Below, piece by piece: positions 1-9,575 of a DNA stretch of 16,744 nt. The notes under the pieces were generated by a model, which saw only the letters and a list, made by a program, of their open reading frames with translations, did no database searches and had not been told where the DNA came from. This DNA is from Acanthamoeba sp. SK_2022b (lineage: Eukaryota; Discosea; Longamoebia; Acanthamoebidae). The position numbers and the translations under genes were made by a program. The first letter of the stretch is position 1, and the number at the start of each line of letters is the position of its first letter. The stretch spans positions 1 to 16,744 of the forward strand of contig JANDJZ010000106.1 of the NCBI GenBank assembly GCA_027943245.1. The letters are read 5' to 3'.

Positions 1-102
1 GCTTCCGTCTCTCTCTCTCTCTCTCCTCAATACGTATGCTGGACTGCTAACTCAGTTCGTTGGCTCTCTCTCTCTCTCTCTCCCCCAACTCTGCTTTGCC
101 AG
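1..102 (+). other. 3' part of an intron with two (CT)n tracts
   Basis: This stretch reads as the end of an intron of the membrane-protein gene that follows. It holds two CT dinucleotide runs (about 8-26 and 64-82) and ends in a good acceptor, CTTTGCCAG at 94-102. From 103 the sequence opens into a hydrophobic reading frame. Any exons further upstream lie outside the window. Confidence 0.6.
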
Positions 103-2284
103 GCCATAGGGTCAGGCGGAGGGGATCTGCAATTAGTGTTCCCGCTCTTTTTCTTTCTCTGGCTGACGTACCTGCCCTTGTTCCGCACGGTGCGGCACTG
201 CTATGAGGCTGATCGATCTTGGCGCGTTCCCCAAGGTTCGGGGCCCTCCGCCCGCGATCCTACTGGCGCGCCACACACTCATATAGCCAAATGGCACACC
301 TGCATGCAATTGTGAAGGCGGGTTGGATCTCGACAGCTACAAAACGCTGCAGGAGCTGCCCTTTGGTTCTGTGATGGCGATGGTCTACGCCGCCGCCGCC
401 ACGCCCGTGCTGGTGCTCTGGCTCTGGTTCGGTACAGTTTGGGATCTCACGTGACAGCTCGCCTCCAGCATAATGGAAGCCTTTTCATAACGCCGATCGG
501 CGTGGGCAAGATCAACTCACAACCGCTCGCTCTCCCACAGGACTGCTGGCAGGTAGCCTGGTGGTGATCGTCGGCCTGATTCCTGGCGTGGTCGTAGCCT
601 GGTGCAGCCTGTGCGGAAACCGTAATAGGAGAGACGCCTCCCCCGAACGGCAGGACTGGGTGCTCTCGATCGTCCTGCGCCTCGTGTCGCTCCTGAAGCG
701 GGCCGGCGGCCACAAGAGCGGTCTACACTTCTTTCTGGCCTCGACCGCCGTCCCGCTGTTCATACTGTGCTGGGCCAACCTCTACTTTGGCTCAGTTCTC
801 ATGAGCACGGGTGTGCTGCTCATCTATGGCGCACCGTTCCTCATGTCCTATCTGCGCCTGCCGAGCGCATTCTCCTTCTCGCTGCCCGTGCTACCCGGCT
901 GCTCGCTCTGGTCACGTGCCATACGCTCAAGCAACTACCAGTCATTAGGCTCGGCCGGCGACGTAGCGAAAGCAAAGCCGGAAGACTCCACCGCCGACCG
1001 CGCAGACACCGACGCCATACATGGCCATGACACGGTCAGCCGCCACCACCACCAACAGGAGAAGCACACCGACGCCTTCTCCGTCCAGGTCTACATCGAG
1101 AGCGGCTCCGGGCGAGTGCGCGCCAAGGGCCACCTCAGCACTGCGGTGGCATGCTTGTTAGCGATAGTGGCGGGTCACATCTCCTTCTTGGCCTCCCTCG
1201 ACGTGGTGCATCCTAATGTCATACCGCTCGCGGCGCCCATCTTGGGCATCTACTCTGTGAACCTCAACAAGGACCACGGCCTCTACTGCCTCGCCTTCAT
1301 CTCGGCCTCGGCATTCTACATCTTCGGCTTCATGTACCTCCTCTTCGAGAAGGAAGGCAGGCTGCCGGCCGTGGGCTTCTTCTCCAAGAAGCGGAGCAAT
1401 CTCTTTATCATTGCCTTTGCCATCTTTTCCCTCGTACATTCATCAGGCCTCCCCCCTTTGCGCTCTCTTGCTGCTTGACTCTGCGACGGTGAGCTTACTC
1501 CACTAACCACCTCGGGTTGGGTGCGCAGGTGTTCCTACGCCTCTCGCTCCCGGGCACAAAATGGAAGTGGATCATCATATGGCCCTCCCTCGTCACCTAC
1601 TCTACTTGCCTCCAGCGAGTCTGCTTTGCGTGCGTGTCTCCACAATTTCCTCTCTGTAACCAACACTCTGCGCCAAACTTTGGCTGACGACAGCTGTACT
1701 CTCTCTCTCTCTCTCTCTCCCTCCCCCCCCCCCTTTTCCTCACCAGGCTGGGCAACTGGTTCGTGCTGTGGCTCGCCATACAGTTCTGGAGCTACTTCTT
1801 TGATGGGCGAAGACCCGAAGACCCGACGCCCACGCTCCTGTCGTCGCGTCTTCTCTTCTTTGTGTTCATCTTTCACACCTTCTGGGAGGTACCTGACCAG
1901 GCTTTGCATCATTTCTCCTCCCCCCCCAAACTCGGGCGCATCACTCCCAATTCACGGTCATGCCGCGATCGCGTAGTACTGCGTGGTGAGCTTATTGCGC
2001 GTGAGCGGTCTCAGCGAGGTCATCTCCTGGTTACCACAAATCGTGCGCCTCCTGTCCCTTCTGCTCGTCTCGTTACGCTGAGCCATCGGCTGCTTCTCCT
2101 TACACCATCGAACGCCACACTCGGGGTGGTTGACGTCCGCGCCCTACAGGTGCTGCTCATTCTCTGCGTGGTGGGCCTCAGCTTCGGATCCAGCTGGATC
2201 TTCGCCGCCTATGCGCCCGAAGGCCCAGGCGTGTCCCACTACGACCAGCAACGCCACCACCGAACCAGTTCCCTCTCTGCATGA
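103..2284 (+). CDS. Multi-pass membrane protein of unknown family, 5'-partial
   Basis: Seven exons can be chained in phase: 103-235, 318-431, 541-1433, 1529-1629, 1747-1888, 1977-2066 and 2150-2284 (TGA), giving 535 visible residues. The start is outside the window. About eight to ten hydrophobic helices are visible, for example LVFPLFFFLWLTYLPLF in the first exon, a helical pair across the 431/541 junction, a pair at about 740-880, and others at 1140-1260, 1290-1345, 1400-1433, 1760-1800 and 2150-2205. A polar His/Asp-rich loop lies at about 960-1090. The short C-terminal tail after the last helix is polar. I do not recognise the family, so substrate and localisation are unknown; an integral membrane protein is well supported. 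The splice joints restore sensible protein, such as FSL joined to VFLRL at 1433/1529. The intron acceptor at 316-317 is weak (GAAG), though its phase fits. Confidence 0.72.
1702..1733 (+). repeat. (CT)n followed by an 11-base C-run inside an intron
   Basis: The intron 1630-1746 carries a CT tract and then C11 at 1723-1733, just before the acceptor TCACCAG. It probably acts as the polypyrimidine tract. Similar C-runs recur in introns across the window (see findings). Confidence 0.8.
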
Positions 2285-2496
2285 GGGATTACGTTCCCTT
2301 TCCGCCGAACACAAGTGACGTGAAAGAAATGTACATTTCTTTGTTATTTATATTTCCGCCCGTTTTTTGGTACGCAATTTGTTGGGGGGGGGCCTCGGTT
2401 GGCCACCGGAGAATCTTCTCTCTTTGCTTGGCACACACATAATAATAATATAAGCCCCCAAATTTCAAGTAGGGCCTAGAAGAAAAGTAAGAGAGA
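2285..2496. other. Intergenic spacer and core promoter of the next gene
   Basis: There is no gene here. The stretch is more AT-rich than its flanks, has a G-run at about 2384-2392, and carries the TATA-like motif listed separately. The 3' end signals of the membrane-protein gene must lie within the first 100 bases, but no canonical AATAAA is seen. Confidence 0.6.
2449..2454 (+). promoter_or_regulatory. TATA-like box (TATAAG)
   Basis: TATAAG sits in an AT-rich pocket (AATAATAATATAAG) 48 bases before the ATG at 2497. The spacing suits a TATA box with a short 5' leader. It was identified by motif and position only. Confidence 0.35.
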
Positions 2497-3612
2497 ATGT
2501 TCTCCTTCTTGAAAGGGAGCAAGCACGGCAATGCACCGGCTACGCAGCAGGGCAGGAGTCCGCTCGAAACCCCACGCGAGCGGGGACTGCGCGAGGCGCG
2601 CCTGCTTCGCGAGCTGGTGAGGCGGCACGCCAACGACCCCGCCGCCCTCCACGCGCTCTTTTCCCATCCTTCCTCCGCCGGCCAGGTCTCCTCCTTTTAT
2701 TGCCCCCCCCCCCAACCATATCATAAAATGCAGCTCACACGCTCAAACGTGCAGGAGCTGGTGAGGTCACTGAACGAGGTACACATGGTCCTGGCTCGCG
2801 CGGCAGAGCACACAACTGGCGAGGCGGCTCTGGCATCGATGCTCTCGGCGCTCGATGAGGTGCAGGGGGCGCTCAGCCTCTACTACGCCCTCCCCACCCA
2901 ACAGCCTTCATCTTCGGCTGCACTTCCTCCTACAGCTGTCCCCTACAACAAAACGGCTGCCGCTTCACCCGCCTCCCCACTTCCTGCCACGCCGCCGCTA
3001 CCGCCCAAGCCCGCTTCGCCAGCCTTCCAGCAGCAGCAGCAGCAGCAACAACAACATTCTTACGCCGCCTACCCATACTCGCAACAACAACACCTTCCGC
3101 CATTGCCGCAGAGTCCGAGCAGTTACTACCAGGCGCAACAGTTGTACCACCACCAGCAACAGCACCAAGGGAAGCAGACTCAGCCGCAGCTTCATTATGT
3201 GCCGGCCCAGTACGGAGAATCTACGAGTGGAGATGCGGCGGCGACGCGGGTCGGGCTGGCCCATCTGCTACAAGTCGATGATGCCGACTGGCTGCGCGCC
3301 CAGGCGAGAGCGACCGTCACGGTAAAGACGGCGGACACCGTCTACGAGGGCGAGGTGCAGGGAACGCTTGCCAACATGCAGCAGGGCCTTATCGTACTCA
3401 GCGGACAGGCGGCGCCCAAGAAGGCCTCGAGTCATTCTCAGGGGGCATCGTCCGCTGGAGCTCTCTCTTCTGCGGCCAGCTTGGACAGTGGCGCCAATGG
3501 CCACCCGCCCGGCGATGATGCAGTCGACCCAAAGAAGAAGCGGGGCCTCATCAACGATATCACCAAGGCTTCTCCCTATGGGGTACATCTGGCTTGGCTG
3601 GGCTGCATAGCT

Positions 3613-3671
<59 letters not shown>

Positions 3672-5021
3672 TGTATGTGTGGAGTTAGCTTGATGTGCCT
3701 ACCCTGCTCACTTGGCCCCTTCCAAATCTACCGCTTCGTTTGGTTACCAGCTGGGCGCGATTCCGGTCAAGCCGGGCGAGACGGAGAGAGGACCCCGACA
3801 GAAGCCCAAACGGGATGTGATCAAGCTGCCCAACAACATGCACACCCGCGTGGTGCCCCCCAGCAAGCAGCGAGGCTACGATCTCGACGGCTACGAGGAG
3901 TTTGCACTCATCGGTGCAGCTCTGCCTCTTTTTCATTTTCATTTTCATTTTCAATATTTAATTGGAGGTTTGTGACCCACCCTTCGGCCAGATCCCAAGC
4001 GCACGATGGCCAACGTGCTCAGGGTGGACACGGACTGGGAGCTCGTAGAGAATCCTCCAGAGGCATCAGATCCCGCCATCATGTATGAGGTCGCGGCTGT
4101 GGCCTCCAAGATACGCAACACCCACAAGGTGGGCGGCGAACGAGTCAAGGAGATGCAGTTCTTTGTCGAGAGTGTCGAAACGCCAGGTGGGTCGCTCGCG
4201 CCCTCTTGACACGAGAAAGGTTAGAGGAGGCAAGAGACGCATGTGGCTTACTTGTTGCCACCTGGCTACTTTTCTTCGTTGCCTTTTCGCCAGAGGTCCG
4301 AGTCAAGGCACCCGATATAGCGCCGCTGCTGAAATCCATCTGCGAGGCCTCCTCCCTCCAGCCGACAACCATCGACGGAAGGTGGCCCTTCTACATTGAG
4401 GTGTTATGCTTTACTCAACCCCTGCCCCCCCCCCCCAATCTCTCTTTCCATACCAGCGTCAGCCTTACGTGTTGCTTCTTAATTTTCGTAGGACAAGTAC
4501 AATCCTCCCAGCGAGAGCATGGTGGCCCACGCGCGGATACTGCATCGGCTGCTGGAGATCATCTGCTGCGAGGTCTACACTCACGGAATGGTAAGTTGTA
4601 GCGGGCCTGCCCGTGGGACCCCGCGGTAGTACTCACCCCCAACAACGTGGCAGGACAAGGTGAGATTGTGCTACATGACCACCATTCGCGCCGACTTCAG
4701 CGTAGCAGCCAAGTCAGAGGTTGACGGGCAATGGTACTTCAACGTCATGGCTTTCGAACAACAGGACTGCTGCGACCTCGCTTCGGGTTGGTTGCCTCCT
4801 TTCCCTGACTTATTGAATAGAAGAGTCTAACCCTCTCCCTCTTTCTTCTCTCTCTCTCTCTCTCTCTCTCGCGAGCAGGCCAGCTGAAGCCTCACCGGAG
4901 GCCGTGGATCTATTGGACGGAACGGGTGGGGATGCTCAATGGGGTGAAGCCTTGGGGCCTCTACAACAAGGACGTGAGGCAGCGGCTCTACACTTACCTC
5001 CAGGCCCTCGGTCTCAACTGA
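2497..5021 (+). CDS. Uncharacterised ~618 aa protein with helical N-terminus, Pro/Gln-rich linker and novel C-terminal domain
   Basis: Eight exons chain in phase: 2497-2685, 2755-3582, 3751-3913, 3992-4186, 4294-4400, 4492-4590, 4654-4786 and 4879-5021 (TGA). Residues about 28-110 form amphipathic helices that loosely resemble a GAT/VHS-type helical bundle; this is a weak impression. Residues about 110-225 are a low-complexity Pro/Ser/Ala and Gln/Tyr linker with Q9 at 155-163 and proline motifs (PLPPKP) that could bind SH3 or WW domains. A basic patch, DPKKKRG, is coded at about 3527-3547. The C-terminal half (about residues 340-618) is compact, rich in Trp, Tyr and Cys, and not recognised; it ends in LYTYLQALGLN. 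The start is the first ATG after a TATA-like box. Introns 2-8 are well supported by frame changes. Intron 1 (2686-2754) is in frame and stop-free, so its removal is inferred from its C11 run and flanking motifs. Confidence 0.78.
3614..3669 (+). repeat. (GT)28 microsatellite inside an intron
   Basis: About 28 uninterrupted GT units lie near the 5' end of the intron 3583-3750, which has donor GTACAT and acceptor GTTACCAG. It explains spurious Cys/Val-repeat reading frames in this stretch. A tract of this purity is likely to vary in length and to be prone to assembly error. Confidence 0.97.
3927..3955 (+). repeat. (TTTTCA)n hexamer tract inside an intron
   Basis: About four TTTTCA units lie in the intron 3914-3991, between donor GTGCAG and acceptor TTCGGCCAG. 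The tract probably forms part of the pyrimidine-rich intron body. Confidence 0.85.
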
Positions 5022-5573
5022 TAAACAACAAACGACTCGCTACTGCCACAGTCTGCTACCCTGTCCGCGCACCACGCGAGTGGGCAAAAGCACACAGCAG
5101 CAAATATTCATAATCTAGTAAAACGCTCTGGCTAGGTAGGCGCCATGAACTCGCTCACCGCAAAGCTGAGCAGAGCAGGCAGCAGAGCAAAAGTTGGCTA
5201 AGAATGGCAAGCCAGGCTCCTCGTGAAGACTTAATGTTGGGGGGGTGGCTGTGTTGGTCTCGTGGTGGCGCGATGCATAAACTGCCCGGCGAGGTGGTGG
5301 GCCGCATATCTCGTGGTGGCGCTCACTTCGCCCTGCGGTGGCGGGGCCTCAGCTCTTGCAAAAGCACCGGCGTTCCCCAAACCCCTGCCAGTCGATCACT
5401 TCACAACTTTGTTCGAAGGAGAGCGACGCCAGCAAGCTGCCCACCCAGACCAACCGTTGGTCAGCGCATGTTGCCGCTACGTTGTTTTTCTTTTCGAGTT
5501 TCTGGTCAGATTTTCTTGAGCGGAAGGCGGTGCAGCCACCAGCGTGCGCACAGCAACACCCCCCGGAGACGTG
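5022..5573. other. Intergenic region between the 618-aa gene and the PDK1 gene
   Basis: No convincing gene is present. The first ~100 bases should hold the upstream gene's 3' end, and an AT-rich patch lies at about 5098-5121. A short CTCGTGGTGGCGC-like motif occurs twice (about 5259-5271 and 5310-5321) with GTGGTGG or GGTGGCG between and after, giving a GGTGG-rich stretch from 5240 to 5345. The last ~100 bases before 5574 would be promoter and leader of the kinase gene. No clear TATA box is seen. Confidence 0.5.
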
Positions 5574-8224
5574 ATGGATGAAGCAGCCAAGAGTAATAAT
5601 GATGGAGCGGGAGCAGGTGCGGGAGTCAACAGCGGAAGTATGGAGACCGCGCCTGTGACAGTACCGGCAGCACCCGCCGAGAGACCGGTGGTTCCTCGCG
5701 AGAAGGACTACGAATGGGGGCGCACCCTGGGAGAGGGCACATTCGGCACCGTACGGAACTGCATCGATTGAGAGTAACTTTAGAATCCTCAGTCCTCATG
5801 ATTCTGCTGATCAGATCGCAATTGGATGGAAAAATTGAATTGAACAAACAGGTGAAACTGGGCACTGTCAAGACCCTGGGTTTCGTCTTCCCGGTAGTGA
5901 CAGGCCAAACCTACGCGATAAAGCTCATACAGAAGAAGTTCATCATGGAGAAGAAGAACAAGGAGATCGTGTTCAGGGAGCGCAAGATTCTCGAAAAGCT
6001 CAAGCACCCATTCATCGTCACGCTCCACTACACCTTCCAAACCGATCCGGCCTTGAGTGCGCCTCCCGCGCCCCCACACCAAACAAAGCCTCGCTGCTCG
6101 TTTCTTTGTGTGAGCTCATCTCTTGCATGGCTTGTGGCCAGACTTTGTGCTGGACTACTGCGCCAATGGAGAGTTCTACGACCACATCCGCAAGGCACTC
6201 TCCGCGCCCCCACACGCTCGCTCTCTTAGACACACTTCGCGCCCCCCCCCCCTTCGCCTTCTTGCATTCTATTCACCTATTGGCTCGGTGGATGTATGGG
6301 TATCGCGCTCGCCCCAACGTCACAGCTGGGTTCGCTGAGCGAGGAGTGTGCGAGGTGGTACCTGGCCGAGCTCGTAGTGGCGCTGGAGCACATGCACGAG
6401 CGGGGCGTCGTCCATCGCGATCTCAAGCCCGGTACTTCCTGCTCGCCGCCCAATTCGCTCTCTCGCTCGCTCTCTCCTTCCTGCTGGGATTGAAGGATTC
6501 TGATTGCCCTATTTTCGTCGTCGTTGTCGACGCGGTGGTGGTATGCAGAGAACATACTCTTGAACGAAGACTGGCACATCAAGGTCATCGATTTTGGTAC
6601 AGCCAAGGACGTGGGCAAGGGTGCGCCCTCCTTCTCCTCCTCTCATCTGGCTCGCGGATTTGGGGGGGGGGGGCGCTTCGGGATATGCTGGTGCTAGCAA
6701 GGTCACCTTGCTCGCTCACGTTACACGTTTTAGGGCGCACCAACTCGTTCGAGGGCACCCCAGAGTACATGTCTCCGGAGCTACTGGGCGACAAAAAGGA
6801 ACTGGATACACGGCACGTAACCCACAGCCCGAGTGAGCATGCGTGACAAATCGCTGATTCAAATTATACGTATGACGTGCCCGGCGTGTGCTGTGACGAG
6901 TGCAGAGCTGATTTGTGGGCGCTGGGCGTAATCCTGTTCCAATTCCTCACCGGAAAGCTGCTTGTCAGGTGCTCGGCTCTCCCTCGCTATTGCCTTTGGA
7001 TCGGCCTAGTGGTTTCTCCCTCTCTGGCCAGCTGCGCTTCTTCTGATAGATTTGATGGCGGCGTGGGAGAGTAGAGGAAACACGCCCTGGGAGACGATGC
7101 GCAAGGTGAGGGAGAGAGAGTTCGAACCCTTCCCAGAGTTCTTCCCACCGCTGGCCAAAGACCTCTGTGAACAATTGCTCGTACGCTCTCTCCTCACTTT
7201 CCCCGTGGCCCTTTTCTCTTTCATCATAGGGTGGTGTTGGTGTGTCACACCCCGTTGTGCTGAACGCAACGCTACCAGGTGAGCGATCCGGACGAAAGGC
7301 TCGGGACGAACGGCTTTGATGAAATCAAGGCTCATCCGTTCTTCGCAGGAATCGACTGGGAGGGCATCGTCACCGCCAGCCCGCCGCCGCTCGCCCCCAA
7401 CCCCAATGTACCCAAACCACCCGAGTCCTCCCGGAGAACCAGCAGCGCCGCTCTGCCCAACCTCGACGAGGTACCTCCTCGCGCACAAGCCACGCATACC
7501 ATTACTGGGAAGCCCAACTCGAGTCTGGCTGGGCGCTCAATGAATTGAGAACACGCTGTGGGGGGGTGGGTGGGTACGCAGGTCGAGGCGGAGGCGGACG
7601 AGGCCGAAGAAACACAAGAGGTGGGAGAGTGTGCGGACAAGAGATCTTCCGCTGCCTCGCAGGTTGAAAACGAGAAGACCGGGAAGGGCGGATCGGGCAT
7701 TTTCGCTTCGAGCCCACGCGCCGACCCGGAGGACGTGGAAGGCAACACCGCAGAATGGTATCCCCCCCACTCACGTGTCACACTGCCATTCGAGCGTGCA
7801 GGTAGTGGCGGTCGAGCGCTGCTGATGCCTGACGGTGTCGTACATGAACGCGCAGGAAGGAGTTTTTGGGCGACAAGGAGAAAGTGCTGCGCGCAGCGCT
7901 GGTGCATAAGAAGCGACGAGTGTTCAACGTCAAGAGAAGACAGCTTCTCCTTACTGACGGCCCGCGCATCATCTACATCGATCCTGCCACGAGGAAGGAG
8001 ATGGGGCGGATCACCTTCGACGTCGTCGTTAAAGCCGTCATCAAGGATGCCTCCCATTTTGTCATCCAGACCGTACGCCCCCCGTCCTGTGTTGGCCAGC
8101 CATGTGGTGCTCATCCCTTCCTTTGTTCTTGTCGGCACAGAAAAAGCGGGACTACTCGTTCGAGGACAAGACCAAGAACGCGCAGGCGTGGGCAGACGCC
8201 ATCAACAAGCACCTAATCCAATGA
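5574..8224 (+). CDS. 3-phosphoinositide-dependent protein kinase 1 (PDK1), kinase plus PH domain
   Basis: This is a ~519 aa AGC-family Ser/Thr kinase. PDK1 phosphorylates the activation loop of AKT/PKB, S6K and related kinases at membranes containing PIP3. Exons: 5574-5750, 5852-6056, 6142-6194, 6326-6431, 6549-6620, 6734-6842 (or to 6816), 6906-6968 (or from 6901), 7075-7180, 7279-7470, 7582-7757, 7856-8072 and 8141-8224 (TGA). Visible motifs are the glycine loop GEGTFG (53-58), catalytic Lys in YAIK (83), HRDLKPEN (175-182), DFGTAK (195-200), and [13 protein letters not shown], whose Ser209 matches the auto-phosphorylated activation-loop serine of PDK1. DLWALG and the C-lobe ending in KAHPFF follow. 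A Pro/Glu-rich linker leads to a C-terminal PH domain (about 420-515) with [10 protein letters not shown], the PDK1 signature strand with phosphoinositide-binding basic residues. Oddities: a GC-AG intron at 6195-6325 and a nine-residue insertion between beta2 and beta3. Confidence 0.93.
6195..6325 (+). other. GC-AG intron in the PDK1 gene
   Basis: The conserved peptide [10 protein letters not shown] ends at 6194 and LGSLSEEC resumes at 6326, matching the contiguous PDK1 block. The only donor at that joint is AAG|GCACTC, and the acceptor is GTCACAG. The removed 131 bases carry an 11-base C-run (6242-6252) like other introns here. GC donors are a known minor class, but this one lacks the usual strong GCAAGT context. 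Confidence 0.72.
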
Positions 8225-8480
8225 AGGCCAAGGGGGAAATGCCAGATATACCTCGTTTGATGAACCTGAACAGAAGCACCACGCCACACCCTCTCCATAC
8301 CTGAGTGCTGCTTCCTGATGGACGGCATGCATTAAAGCTCCTGTATCATAATCAGTAGCACCTCACTAGGGTACATGGGACCTGTCATATCATGGCCTTG
8401 TGCGCTGTAACAACCGCCAACCAAATCGCGCATAATGCAGGCTTGCTGGCGGTCATGCAGGTGGCGAGACCTGCTCCTAG
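8225..8480. other. 3' flank of the PDK1 gene; no gene seen
   Basis: This is non-coding sequence after the PDK1 stop. A CATTAAA motif at about 8329-8335, followed by an AT-rich stretch, could contribute to 3' end formation. Nothing else is recognised. Confidence 0.45.
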
Positions 8481-8860
8481 CCCTTTTCCTACACACTACA
8501 GTCTTGCTGTGGCCTCGTCCTCTCCCACGTGCCACAGCCTTGCCCTCTCACACCACAGCCTTGCCCTCTCCCACGACCAACTCTTGCTCTCTCTCATCTC
8601 AACCTCTCCCGTGCGCCGCCACAGCCTGTCTCTCTCATGTGTCACGACCTCGCCCTCTCTATTAGCTCGCCCAACACGCCCTGGTCTCACCACAGCCTCA
8701 CCCTCTCCCATGCACCGCCACAATCTCACACTCATGTCAACCTCTCTCACCCGCGCCACAGCCTCTCTCTGCCTTGACCTCGTCCTTCCTGCCACGGCCT
8801 CCGCTCGTCTACGCCACTGCCACGACCTCGGCCCTCCTGCCTCCGCGAGCCGCCAGCTTT
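8481..8860 (+). repeat. Degenerate C/T-rich minisatellite-like repeat
   Basis: The phrase CACAGCCTYnCCCTCTC recurs imperfectly: CCTCGTCCTCTCCCACGTGCCACAG, CCTTGCCCTCTCACACCACAG and CCTTGCCCTCTCCCACGACC, then more diverged copies to about 8840. Unit length varies from about 21 to 66 bases, so it is an old, eroded array. It leaves long but low-complexity open frames on both strands that I do not regard as genes. Confidence 0.6.
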
Positions 8861-9006
8861 TTGCTGGCATTTTTTAGGATGGGCACCAAAGAAGCCGCAT
8901 TGTCATTGCGCGGGATTAGTCTATATTTAAACCTCATTGGTCTTCACCGTTGCCGGGCGCAGGTGCCCAGCCCCTAACCGAGAATGCAAGTGCCTCAATC
9001 CCGCCA

Positions 9007-9018
9007 TTTTCCCGCCAA
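9007..9018 (+). promoter_or_regulatory. E2F-like motif without a recognisable downstream gene
   Basis: TTTTCCCGCCAA matches the E2F/DP consensus TTTSSCGCS, and a second CCCGCCA core lies just upstream at about 9000-9006. It sits in the last CpG-rich 50 bases before the CpG-depleted block starts at about 9045. No cell-cycle gene can be identified downstream. Confidence 0.3.
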
Positions 9019-9118
9019 CCACCGCGGTGTAGTCGCCTTGGCTCTCAAGATTTGTTCTCTTTGCTGAGGCAAGTGTCACCATGTTGGCTACAATGGCAGC
9101 TGGTTCATGTTGGCCATT

Positions 9119-9345
9119 TCAAGCTTGGTTGTCAATGCCATCACCACCAACACCAGCTGAAGTGTATGCTGAGCCAAACAATGCAGTGTTGTCCATCATG
9201 GCACAAATGGCACCCATGGCTTGCACATCACAGTGGGCAAGGTCAAAGACATGGTTGTCAGCAGCAATGTGGACATGCAGTGCAACTGGACCTGTGGCAT
9301 TGTAGACATGGTGCACAAAAGTCTTGCCCTCTACCAACAATAGTG
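9119..9345 (-). pseudogene. Possible minus-strand coding remnant, unrecognised
   Basis: Read on the minus strand, this stretch is open with codon choice resembling real coding DNA (alternating GCC, GAC, ATT, GGT codons) and contains peptides such as NATGPVALHVHIAADNH and DLAHCDVQAMGAIC. It ends in TGA at 9119. It lies in a block with essentially no CpG. I do not recognise the family. It could be a fragment of a decayed gene or a chance open frame. Confidence 0.28.
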
Positions 9346-9575
9346 AAACACAGCAAGTAGTCAGTGTCAGCTTGACATGGGAGAGCAGGGTTGGTGTCAG
9401 TGCTTGGGGTCTGAGTGGTAGCACATTGAGAGGTGATTGCTGCATGATGAAGCACACAGCAAGATAAGAGTGAGAGAGCGTGAGAAAAGGCTCACAATGG
9501 CTTGAAAGAGCACTGTGCACCAAGGCCAGCTTACACAAGGCGCATTATAATTATTGAAACAAAGACAAACCCAAA

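Noticed and set aside
2855..3325. Ser/His/Arg-rich frames on either strand over the Gln-rich linker
   Set aside because: These are shadows of the CAG/CAA-rich exon of the 618-aa gene; the main frame continues through well-phased introns.
3594..3700. Cys/Val dipeptide-repeat coding region
   Set aside because: It is the translation of an intronic (GT)28 microsatellite.
5751..5851. PDK1 as a pseudogene because of the TGA after GTVRNCID
   Set aside because: The stop lies in an intron with donor GTACGG and acceptor AACAAACAG; splicing restores the kinase frame.
8392..8877. Long open frames in the C/T-rich stretch
   Set aside because: Both strands are open because of low-complexity repeats; there is no domain and no plausible codon bias.
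9061..9540. Classic fungal repeat-induced point mutation
   Set aside because: Classical RIP favours CpA to TpA, but CpA is abundant here. The depletion is specific to CpG, pointing to 5mC deamination instead.
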